Below are positions 59,001-64,000 of a stretch of 64,000 nt of DNA, piece after piece; position 1 is the first letter of the stretch; each line of letters opens with the position of its first letter. The stretch is from Beta vulgaris subsp. vulgaris (lineage: Eukaryota > Streptophyta > Magnoliopsida > Caryophyllales > Amaranthaceae). The notes beneath the pieces were generated by a model. It saw only the letters and a list, made by a program, of their open reading frames with translations. It ran no database searches and was not told the origin of the DNA. The DNA lies in assembly GCF_026745355.1 (NCBI RefSeq), contig NC_079207.1, positions 17,633,959 to 17,697,958 of the forward strand, written 5' to 3'. The translations under genes and the position numbers were made by a program.

Positions 59001-61735
59001 TATCTGAACTGAACTTATTGAACCTGAACTGAACTTATTGGAACTTATTAAACCTGATTGGACCTGATTCAACTTATTGGACCTGATTGAACCTGATTGG
59101 AACTTATTGGAACTTATTGACCTTATTGAAACTTATTAGACCTTATTGGCCCTGATTGAAACTTATTAGACCTTATTGGACCTGATTGAAACTTATTAGA
59201 CCTTATTGGACCTGATTGAAACTTACTGTAAACCTGTACATATCTTCATTTTTAAATACGTAAAGGTTACTTGTTGAGTTTGAGTTTGGTTATATATCTC
59301 CCTCCGTTTTATATTAATGGGTTACACTTTGACATTTTACACAATTCATAAATTTCACTTTGACCATCATTTGTGATTTATATGCGGATGAAAATATAGT
59401 ATGTAGGATCTTGTTAGATTCATCATAACATGTATTTTATTAATGTGTACTTTTTATAATTTTTACAAATACAAATTAAAGATATATGTCCTCAAAGTTT
59501 TGCACTGACATGCGTAAAAAGTATAAGTGTATAGATTAAAATGAAACGGATGGAGTAGCATATATAGATAGAGGAGAAGAAGAGGTGGGGTATACTAAAA
59601 ACCAATGTTTGCCTATAAACTAAAATTCGGGGGACACTTTGGTCAATGTATAGGTTAATGTAGGTGCTGGTGGTGGTTGGTGTGTTAAAGGGTTTGGTTT
59701 TTGTGGTGTTTTGTTGGATCTTTGTTGGTGCTTAGGCTTTTTGGTAATAATATTACTTACATTTTAAAAAATAAAATAAAATTATAATGCATACAGATAG
59801 AAAAGCCGTATTATGAGTTTGAAAGGGTACAACCTATTAAATATTAAATAATATGTAAACAGATTCAAGATCATCTTAAAGCAAGCCATGTTGTGTGGCA
59901 TATATCCAAAATTTAGCGAATAGTCTCCAATTTTCCATAATGAATGCACGAATTATTAAAAGGTTTAGAGAATTACCAAAGCATGACTCCAGAAGCAACT
60001 GATAGTTTGAAAAACTCCCAAAGACCAGAAAAGGCCTCGATGGATAAACCATTCCAAGTAAGTGGACATCCACCAAAAGCAGTATAACCATACATTCCTA
60101 TTACCAACACCCACCATCCACAGTTCTGCGTGATGGCAACTCCGATGATTCCGAACTTAAGCACGGAAACCAACAACCAGGCCACGGATAAGTGAACCAC
60201 CAGCGCTATGACTGAGACGCATGCCACGACGCCAGCCTTGAGCTGGCATTGCAGGAACCTTTGTAGTGGGAACTGAAAGGCATAGCTGAAATGAACCGGC
60301 AGCATCCAAAGAGCCGCTGTGCCAGCCAACTCCGCGACATCATCTGCTTGGCCGAGGAGCTTCATTAGAGGAGAGGCAAATATGTACAAGGGTAAGAGTA
60401 GGATGCAGCATATGAATAATACTATCCATGATCTTTGCATGTAAATTCCCAACATGTGGTATTTCTTTGCTCCATATGCTTGCCCACATAGTGTCTCCAA
60501 AGCACTTGCCATCCCTAACTGTGTGTAGCAACAAAGGTAAGATTTTAGAGAATCTACCAAAAAAATTTGTAGCCATTCTAATTGTTCTGGATCTAAACAT
60601 TAAATGATACTATCTCTGTTTTTATTTAGTTGCAACACTTATCTTTTTGCACAAACTTTAAGAAATGAGAAAAGAGAGTATAATTGACCCACTTGCCCCT
60701 ACTACTAGTACTATAATTAAATGGGGAAAGAGTAGGTGAAGACTGAAGTAAGGGTAATATAGTCAAATTATCCCAAAAGCTTTCCTAAAAAAGAAAATGT
60801 TACAACTAATAAAAAATACCTAAAAGTAGAAATTGTTGCAACTAAATAAAAACAGAGGTAGTATTAAGCAAGAAATATGAATTCTCTTTATAAAGGTAGA
60901 CCAATATTAGATTATAAATTTCCTCACTCATAAAGGAGAATATTTGATATAATTGAAACTTGTATTCCATCTACACATTAGACACAACATTATTGCTGTT
61001 ACAAATCATGTATGCAGTATGCCATATGAACAAATAATATCTAGCAACTACTATTATTATATCAAATTAGCAGTTATCATTTTGAAACTGGGTTTATATT
61101 TAAGAATCTAAATAACAATGTTAGTATATATTACTCTCTCCATTTTATTTTTTATTTCGACTGTCTGGAATAATTCGATGATTGAGAAAAAAGATAGTCA
61201 TGCAATATTTCGGTATCATTATAATCATAATCTTTTCTTAAAATAACTAAAGACATTGATGATCAAATATACTTTGAAAAGTGAAAACCATGTTAAAAGC
61301 AAACAAGAACACATCATATTGAAGCAAATGGAATGTGTGCAAAAATTTATTAATGCATCTTAAATTTTACATTACCATGAGTCCGTAGTCCAAGCCAACA
61401 ATGATATTGCAACTGATGGACATGGCAGCAAGCTCAAGGTCACCAAGATGGCCGGCAAAAGCTTGGGTTACAACCAAGAAACTGTAGGAAGCAACACGGC
61501 TAATGATAGACGGACCGACGATATGCCATAACTTGTCGGATTCAGCCCATACTCTTTGTACAAGAGTGTTATGTTCAACAAAAGCACCATCTCCATCTCC
61601 ATAAATTGTAATGTTTCTATCTTGCAGCAACTGCTTTGATGATGCAGGAGGAGCTCCATTATCTGAAAGGTTGTAATTCTCCAACAAGGGAACCTTTTGG
61701 TTTTCCAATTTCTTGGAACTATTGTCACTAGACAT
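32028..61735 (-). CDS. MATE efflux transporter (DETOXIFICATION family), 8 exons over 29.7 kb
   Basis: Multidrug and toxic-compound extrusion carrier; family members export organic cations, flavonoids or xenobiotics by H+ or Na+ antiport at the tonoplast or plasma membrane. The substrate is unknown here. Exons on the minus strand: 61376-61735, 59977-60518, 57814-57900, 50376-50432, 35598-35836, 32474-32592, 32266-32355, 32028-32075. All junctions are GT-AG with matching phase. The total of 1542 bp gives 513 aa. Landmarks: cytosolic N-terminus; [84 protein letters not shown] across exons 4-5; [36 protein letters not shown]; a short charged tail ending WAEDI. Length and twelve hydrophobic segments fit plant DTX proteins, perhaps the DTX27-33 clade (inference). 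The reading frame is intact. Confidence 0.94.
32266..32355 (-). CDS. MATE exon 7
   Basis: Acceptor ATTATAG then GGAATGTGGG; donor GAGAAAGAG/GTAATC. Encodes [18 protein letters not shown] to SDWEKE. Reading through the donor gives a stop after four codons. Confidence 0.92.
32474..32592 (-). CDS. MATE exon 6
   Basis: Acceptor GGTTGTAG then GTGTTGCGG; donor GGCGTTGTG/GTTATT. Encodes [20 protein letters not shown] and [16 protein letters not shown]. Confidence 0.92.
33005..33263. mobile_element. Stowaway-like MITE (MATE intron 5)
   Basis: Termini CTTCCTCCGTTTCTAAATAA and, reversed, CTTCCTCCATTTCTAAACAA; the inverted match continues through GTGCAAC. TA precedes it; TG follows, where TA is expected. 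259 bp. Confidence 0.8.
33603..34092. mobile_element. Stowaway MITE interrupted by a Helitron
   Basis: Termini CTCCCTCCGTCCGTTTTAGT and ACTAATAGAGGACGGAGAGAG with TA on both sides (33601-33602, 34093-34094). 228 bp without the 262-bp Helitron at 33660-33921. Confidence 0.85.
33660..33921 (-). mobile_element. Non-autonomous Helitron (262 bp)
   Basis: Minus strand: starts TCTATACTAATATATTAAAA and ends with the hairpin CCCGGGGCATAGCCCGGG, then CCTAATAACTAG. It sits between A and T as Helitrons require. The interior carries a tRNA-promoter-like block on the plus strand (GGTCTAGTGGTTAAG near 33750; GGGATCAAACC near 33790). Confidence 0.88.
34150..34404. mobile_element. Stowaway-like MITE (MATE intron 5)
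   Basis: Termini CTACCTCTGTTTCTTATTAA and AAATAGAGGTAG with TA duplications at 34148-34149 and 34405-34406. 255 bp. Confidence 0.82.
34480..35400. repeat. Decayed MITE-like cluster (MATE intron 5)
   Basis: The right end CCGAATTTTCACCCCTA (about 35384-35400) looks like a hAT-type MITE terminus. Within the stretch, GGTTCATATAGTGGTATGGG near 34984 is answered in reverse near 35265-35283, suggesting a second inverted-repeat element inside. Boundaries are uncertain. Confidence 0.4.
35598..35836 (-). CDS. MATE exon 5
   Basis: Acceptor CTAAACAG then AGTTAGGGTAGC; donor CTTTCTG/GTAATT. Encodes the highly conserved [18 protein letters not shown] and [19 protein letters not shown]. Confidence 0.92.
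35888..36157. mobile_element. Tourist-like (PIF/Harbinger) MITE
   Basis: Termini GGCCTTGTTTGG and CCAAACAAGGCC are perfect inverted repeats, flanked by TAA at 35885-35887 and 36158-36160. 270 bp, in MATE intron 4 just upstream of exon 5. Confidence 0.88.
36826..38034 (+). pseudogene. LINE ORF1: DUF4283-type RNA-binding protein with zinc knuckle
   Basis: ORF1 of a plant L1-type element, broken by a shift near 36900 and a stop at 37187. The N-terminal part ([32 protein letters not shown]) matches the DUF4283 pattern. The second part has [21 protein letters not shown] and a CCHC knuckle [14 protein letters not shown], followed by a Gly/Glu/Ser-rich tail. It would coat LINE RNA. Confidence 0.82.
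38415..39680 (+). pseudogene. LINE ORF2 endonuclease domain
   Basis: AP-like endonuclease: [14 protein letters not shown] start, [37 protein letters not shown] and the terminal SDHAPI. A frameshift near 38620 splits the domain. The C-terminal linker has [13 protein letters not shown] and [17 protein letters not shown], conserved in plant LINEs. A stop is at 39641-39643. Confidence 0.85.
39680..41597 (+). pseudogene. LINE ORF2 reverse transcriptase
   Basis: Blocks in order: [23 protein letters not shown] (stop at 39905), [31 protein letters not shown], a shift near 40090, [31 protein letters not shown], the active site FADD near 40462, and the thumb region [20 protein letters not shown]. The 504-codon frame 40083-41597 is uninterrupted. 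It would prime cDNA at the nicked target. Confidence 0.9.
41613..42497 (+). pseudogene. LINE ORF2 C-terminus: zinc finger and RNase H
   Basis: Follows after a stop at 41597. [21 protein letters not shown] is the zinc-binding segment. [32 protein letters not shown] and [11 protein letters not shown] carry the Asp/Glu/Asp pattern of a plant LINE ribonuclease H. 294-codon frame, intact. Confidence 0.85.
42696..42999 (-). mobile_element. Non-autonomous Helitron (304 bp)
   Basis: Minus strand starts TCTATACAAATATATTAAAA at 42999 and ends CCCAAATACTAG at 42696, lying between A and T. The 3' hairpin is mutated (CCGGAGCAATGCCTAGG). It has the same layout as the element at 33660, including a plus-strand B-box-like GGTTCAAATC near 42893. 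Its 5' half recurs in the tandem units that follow. Confidence 0.75.
42805..44862. repeat. Tandem triplication, about 675-693 bp per unit
   Basis: Units start GTACAAATATAATAATGTGG at 42805, 43480 and 44173. Each holds the Helitron 5' half, a spacer (GATAGAAATTGCAAAATGCA...ATTATG) and the start of a TGTAACACCCCGACTC LTR. Unit 1 carries about 117 bp of this LTR (43357-43473), unit 2 about 139 bp (44031-44169), and unit 3 runs into the whole LTR at 44724. Confidence 0.88.
44838..44912 (-). ncRNA. 5S rRNA-derived sequence in the left Cassandra LTR
   Basis: Resembles the 3' part of plant 5S rRNA on the minus strand. Diverged and lacking the gene's 5' part, so a retrotransposon component rather than a 5S gene. 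Confidence 0.75.
45386..45460 (-). ncRNA. 5S rRNA-derived sequence in the right Cassandra LTR
   Basis: The same 5S-like block as in the left LTR (ATGGGTGACCTCCTGGGAAG on the minus strand), slightly different. Confidence 0.75.
45556..47575 (+). mobile_element. Internal region of a non-coding large LTR element
   Basis: Starts with TTGGTATCAGAACG, an initiator-Met-type primer-binding site on the plus strand. It ends with TTTCGAGGAAGAAACGC and the purine tract TTTTAAGGGTGAGTGAT just before the LTR at 47576. That ending resembles the close of Ty3/Gypsy (Tekay/Del-like) pol genes. The interior is T-rich with no gag or pol, so a LARD-type derivative. A long intergenic-looking stretch with no host gene. 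Confidence 0.6.
47576..50253 (+). repeat. 3' LTR of the large element (2678 bp)
   Basis: Begins TGTAACACCCCGTAATTTTC and ends TGGGGTATTACA. TTATG follows at 50254-50258 and equals the TTATG before the Cassandra-type LTR at 44719-44723. Phrases such as GTGTCATATCTCAGTTG and GAGAAAGCTATTGAGATC near 49030-49095 are typical Gypsy LTR style. No full 5' partner LTR is present. Confidence 0.65.
50376..50432 (-). CDS. MATE exon 4
   Basis: A 57-bp exon lying alone between 7.4-kb and 14.5-kb introns. Acceptor TTTGTCAG then CCTGAACTTC; donor GGCGCTGG/GTAAGC. Encodes [19 protein letters not shown], matching the conserved family segment. Phase fits both neighbours. Confidence 0.88.
50815..51685. mobile_element. 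Middle Stowaway MITE
   Basis: Termini CTTCATCCGTTTCACAATAA and, reversed, ATTCCTCCATTTCACAATAA, with TA at 50813-50814 and 51686-51687. Interrupted by the hAT element at 50947-51566. Confidence 0.82.
50947..51566. mobile_element. hAT-type MITE (620 bp), innermost
   Basis: Termini TAGAGCTGACAA and TTGTCAACCCTA with a perfect 8-bp duplication CTTTTTGG at 50939-50946 and 51567-51574, as hAT elements make. The interior has many copies of CAGGTC/GACCTGA-type phrases in both orientations. Confidence 0.9.
51985..52110 (+). mobile_element. SINE-like fragment
   Basis: A-box-like TTGGTCGAGTGGTAAG near 51997-52012 and B-box-like GGGGTCAAATTCCC near 52034-52047, spaced as in tRNA genes but without a tRNA fold. 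Target duplications and tail were not recognised. Confidence 0.45.
52111..53137. other. MATE intron 3 sequence without a supported feature
   Basis: A slightly GC-richer patch near 52195-52345 contains related GTGTCGATACG/CGATTCAACAC phrases and could be a captured gene fragment, but no protein match is recognised. The rest is AT-rich. Confidence 0.35.
53138..53620. repeat. Minisatellite-like ACTATATCACAAA array
   Basis: Dozens of imperfect 18-22-bp copies of CACTATATCACAAACAAA. The left border TGGACCTAGTTCACAGTAAA resembles the terminus of the element at 22550. GTTCCATTGTACAATAAATT near 53430 may be a decayed right border, beyond which the array resumes. Confidence 0.7.
54150..54400. mobile_element. 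CACTA-type terminal fragment
   Basis: Direct and inverted copies of ATATTGCTGCGGTTTT lead to a right terminus TTCTACTAGTG. The left end (TTTTTCTACACC) is not a clear CACTA terminus, so this is a truncated or very short non-autonomous copy. Confidence 0.55.
54501..57515 (+). mobile_element. 5'-truncated L1-type LINE in MATE intron 3
   Basis: Flanked by a 9-bp duplication ACGTAAGTA (54492-54500 and 57516-57524). It starts within the endonuclease and ends in an A-run of about 22 (57494-57515). Antisense to the MATE gene. A different family from the LINE at 36.7-42.5 kb: no RNase H was recognised, and base composition is more AT-rich. Confidence 0.88.
54618..57387 (+). pseudogene. LINE ORF2 remnant: endonuclease end, reverse transcriptase
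   Basis: Endonuclease C-terminus ([22 protein letters not shown]). Reverse transcriptase: [63 protein letters not shown], and FADD near 56113 in the next frame. The thumb region ([36 protein letters not shown]) follows in another frame. The C-terminal part keeps a broken zinc-finger region near 56960-57110. Breaks near 54965, 56092, 56337, 56794 and 56938 make it inactive. Confidence 0.88.
57814..57900 (-). CDS. MATE exon 3
   Basis: An 87-bp exon: acceptor TTTGAACAG then CTTGGAGAACTGG; donor CCATATG/GTATGA. Encodes [20 protein letters not shown]. Confidence 0.9.
57968..58801. mobile_element. Tourist-like (PIF/Harbinger) MITE with internal simple repeats
   Basis: Termini GGGCCTGTTTTCCCC and AAAAGAACAGACCC are imperfect inverted repeats, flanked by TTA at 57965-57967 and 58802-58804. 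The interior holds ATT-rich microsatellites (58080-58600) and a TTCAG pentamer array (58670-58775). In MATE intron 2. Confidence 0.75.
58650..58775. repeat. TTCAG/TTCAA pentanucleotide array
   Basis: Runs of TTCAGTTCAGTTCAG grading from TTCAATTTAAT variants on the left, inside the Tourist-like element. Confidence 0.88.
58960..59225. repeat. Minisatellite of GGACCTGATTGAAACTTATT units
   Basis: Imperfect tandem copies of TTATTGGACCTGATTGAAAC/TTATTAGACC; the last three units (about 59130-59220) are almost identical. The leading GGGTGCGTTCTATTCAACTT looks like one end of a Harbinger-type MITE. Confidence 0.85.
59298..59555. mobile_element. Stowaway MITE (MATE intron 2)
   Basis: Termini CTCCCTCCGTTTTATATTAA and, reversed, CTCCATCCGTTTCATTTTAA. 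TA follows at 59556-59557; the left duplication is altered by one base. 258 bp. Confidence 0.82.
59977..60518 (-). CDS. MATE exon 2
   Basis: Acceptor CTACACACAG then TTAGGGATGGCAAG; donor ATGCTTTG/GTAATT. Encodes [15 protein letters not shown] and several membrane helices. The ATG-initiated frame extending up to 60560 upstream of this acceptor is intronic. Confidence 0.92.
60610..60861. mobile_element. Stowaway-like MITE (MATE intron 1)
   Basis: Termini CTATCTCTGTTTTTATTTAG and, reversed, CTACCTCTGTTTTTATTTAG, continuing through TTGCAAC. TA at 60608-60609 and 60862-60863. 252 bp. Confidence 0.88.
61376..61735 (-). CDS. MATE exon 1
   Basis: 120 codons from the ATG at 61735 to CTCATG before donor GTAATG. 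Encodes the hydrophilic N-terminus and first membrane helices ([20 protein letters not shown]). The phase-0 end joins TTAGGGATG of exon 2. Confidence 0.92.
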
Positions 61736-63016
61736 AATTTTTATGATTATTACAGGGTCTAAAATTGCTTATCTTTTGGGGGAGAGAGAGGAGGAAGGTT
61801 GCGGGAGAAAGAGAATAATTAGAGAGAACAAAACTAAAGCGTGCATTTTTGTTCCCATTCGAAAAAATATTAGAATTGTAGAGTAGTCCAAATCTTATTT
61901 CCTACCACTCAATACTACTTTTATGCCACTTTTTTAATGGGATGATTTCAACTTGTTATATTCTTTTATTAAATGGTGGGTCATAGTGATAAAACCAATA
62001 AATAAAAAAAAATAGTATATAGATTATTGGACATTATATTCAAAATCGTGTAATGTCACTAATATAAGCATACTAGTTTTGAACTCGTTTATATTATTTT
62101 TTTGCAAATTTTTTTTGTTAGCATGGTTGATTTTGTGTTGCTGAAAAATGTAATTTTTCAGCACCATTTTATTTACATACTTTCTTTGTTCTTTTTATAT
62201 TGCAATAATCACCACTTTGGGTAGTTTTATCTATTTGGACCACTCTACTTTTAGTATAAAAATAACTATAATTGACAATATTGCCTTTACTTTATGTTAA
62301 TAAAATCATCATTGATTACTTATTGAATTGCCTCATAAAGTTGCGTTTACTTTATTAAGGATTGACTTATTCCATACAATTGTTAATTAAAGGGGTACTT
62401 CTATGCTAAACTACCCATTTTTTATTTCCTTAAAAATTATCCCCAAACCCATTGCTGCAGTAGAAAAAGAACGGATAAAGTATTGTCATTATACTCTTAT
62501 TTCTAGATTTTTTTTATTGCGATATATAAATTATATATTTTTTAATATTAAACTAAATATTGTAGCTAAGTTTATTATTAAATAGTATCCCGATAATTGA
62601 TATGAGATATAGTTAACACAATTTTAATATGAAGACCACCCCAATGATACTTGAAGTAGAGGGTACTTATTTTATAGATGCATGACAGAAAAATTATAGA
62701 AAACATGAGTGTCAGCCACAACCTCAACTTTAATTATACTAATGCATAAAGAATGGAAGATGGAAAAGTGAATAAGAGATCATAATGACGGTATCATAAA
62801 TATAATTAATTAAATATAAAACTAACATTTACTAATAATCGCAAATATTGTTTAAGAGAAAAATATACCTCTTCATCCATCATGACCATATTAAGACTTA
62901 TCAAATTTTCTCCTTTGTTTTTTAATGATCCGTGACCTCAAATAGTCAAGAAACCCGAACCTTGATTTTCCAATTAGTTTAGTAGAATCAAGTTCATGGA
63001 GAAAAGAATAAGATCT

Positions 63017-63020
<4 letters not shown>
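61736..63020. other. Upstream region of the MATE gene
   Basis: On the minus strand the 80 bases before the start are CT-rich (61775-61815), as in a plant 5' UTR. No clear TATA box could be fixed. Further up the sequence is AT-rich with no supported gene; the 60-codon frame at 62403-62585 is regarded as chance. Confidence 0.45.
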
Positions 63021-63058
<38 letters not shown>

Positions 63059-63082
63059 TATATATAATAATATATATTAATG

Positions 63083-63117
<35 letters not shown>

Positions 63118-63297
63118 TATATATATGTATATATAGATATATATATATATATGTATATATAGATATATATGTATATATGTATATATATATATATATGTAT
63201 ATAAGATATATATATATATAGATATATATATATATGTATATATAGATATATATATATATGTTATATAGATATATATATATTGTATATATAGATATAT

Positions 63298-63389
<92 letters not shown>

Positions 63390-63475
63390 CATATATATAT
63401 ATATGTATATATATATACATATATATATATATGTATATAGATATAGATATACATATATATATATATATAATATAC

Positions 63476-63522
<47 letters not shown>

Positions 63523-63582
63523 CATATATATATTATATATACATACATATATATATATATACATACATATATATATATATAT

Positions 63583-63646
<64 letters not shown>

Positions 63647-63749
63647 ATATATATATATACATATATAAATATATATATATATGTATGTATATATGTATGT
63701 ATATATGTATATATATATATGTATGTATATATGTGTGTGTGTGTGTGTG

Positions 63750-63837
<88 letters not shown>

Positions 63838-63852
63838 TATATATATATATAT
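63021..63852. repeat. Long (TA)n microsatellite with TATGTATA/TATACATA variants
   Basis: About 830 bp of alternating TA broken by regular TG/CA steps. Left parts carry TATGTATA, right parts TACATATA, and a (TG)n run lies near 63731-63750. Open frames here are artefacts of the repeat. Confidence 0.95.
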
Positions 63853-64000
63853 GAAAAAAAATATTACAAAAAATATTCTATGAATAAAATAATTAGTGAT
63901 CAATTGCATAATACCTTTGCAATGTCATTGACAAACTTTCATTTGATTCATGTAATGCCACCATGGTATGCTATAGGTTCAAAATTATGAATATGTATTT
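63853..64000. other. Unique DNA at the window edge
   Basis: Short AT-rich stretch after the microsatellite. Nothing recognised. Confidence 0.4.

Noticed and set aside
59876..60091. Independent minus-strand frames around MATE exons 1 and 2
   Set aside because: They are out-of-frame shadows of MATE exons.
63058..63990. Long open frames (up to 283 codons) on both strands
   Set aside because: They encode only Tyr/Ile/His repeats from a TA microsatellite. Low-complexity artefact.

Overview
The window looks like nuclear DNA of a flowering plant, most likely a eudicot. It is AT-rich, its genes have GT-AG introns, and it is crowded with plant transposable elements (Tat-lineage Gypsy, Copia, a 5S-bearing Cassandra-type TRIM, L1-type LINEs, CACTA, Stowaway, Tourist, hAT and Helitron elements). 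A Caryophyllales/Amaranthaceae source is possible, but this is a guess from element style. No organellar, bacterial or viral genome features were seen.

Three host genes can be supported. (1) 1.8-5.0 kb, + strand: an intact LRR receptor kinase of the LRR-XII (EFR/Xa21-like) type, non-RD, about 1010 aa in three exons. (2) 23.7-24.7 kb, + strand: a single-exon ANTH-domain protein (putative clathrin assembly protein, 347 aa). (3) 32.0-61.7 kb, - strand: a complete MATE/DETOXIFICATION transporter. Its eight exons can be joined by consensus splice sites into a 513-aa frame. Its 29.7-kb span comes from introns of 7.4 and 14.5 kb filled with LINEs, Helitrons, LTR elements and nested MITEs. These three genes have no obvious functional link.

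Layout: 1-1.8 kb, upstream repeats and a SINE. 1.8-5.0 kb, receptor kinase. 5.7-9.5 kb, CACTA-like element with GTGTTAC subterminal arrays. 9.55-19.82 kb, a Tat-type Gypsy element on the - strand bounded by TCTCT target duplications. Inside the Tat element are an antisense + strand ORF with its own TATA box, a young tandem-repeat array, a 2.28-kb solo LTR, an LTR scrap replacing RNase H/integrase, and a 1.42-kb CACTA element. 19.8-23.7 kb, MITEs and a Helitron end. 23.7-24.7 kb, ANTH gene. 24.7-28.2 kb, low-content intergenic DNA and LTR-like debris. 28.2-31.4 kb, a dead Copia element split by a 1.45-kb solo LTR. 32.0-61.7 kb, MATE gene and the elements in its introns. 61.7-64 kb, MATE upstream region and an 830-bp TA microsatellite.

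The main interest is structural. Three features stand out: a Cassandra-type unit joined to a large LTR element that lacks a matching 5' LTR; a tandem triplication next to it carrying LTR fragments; and Helitrons with a tRNA-promoter-like block on the opposite strand. I found no evidence for a new enzymatic or defence system.
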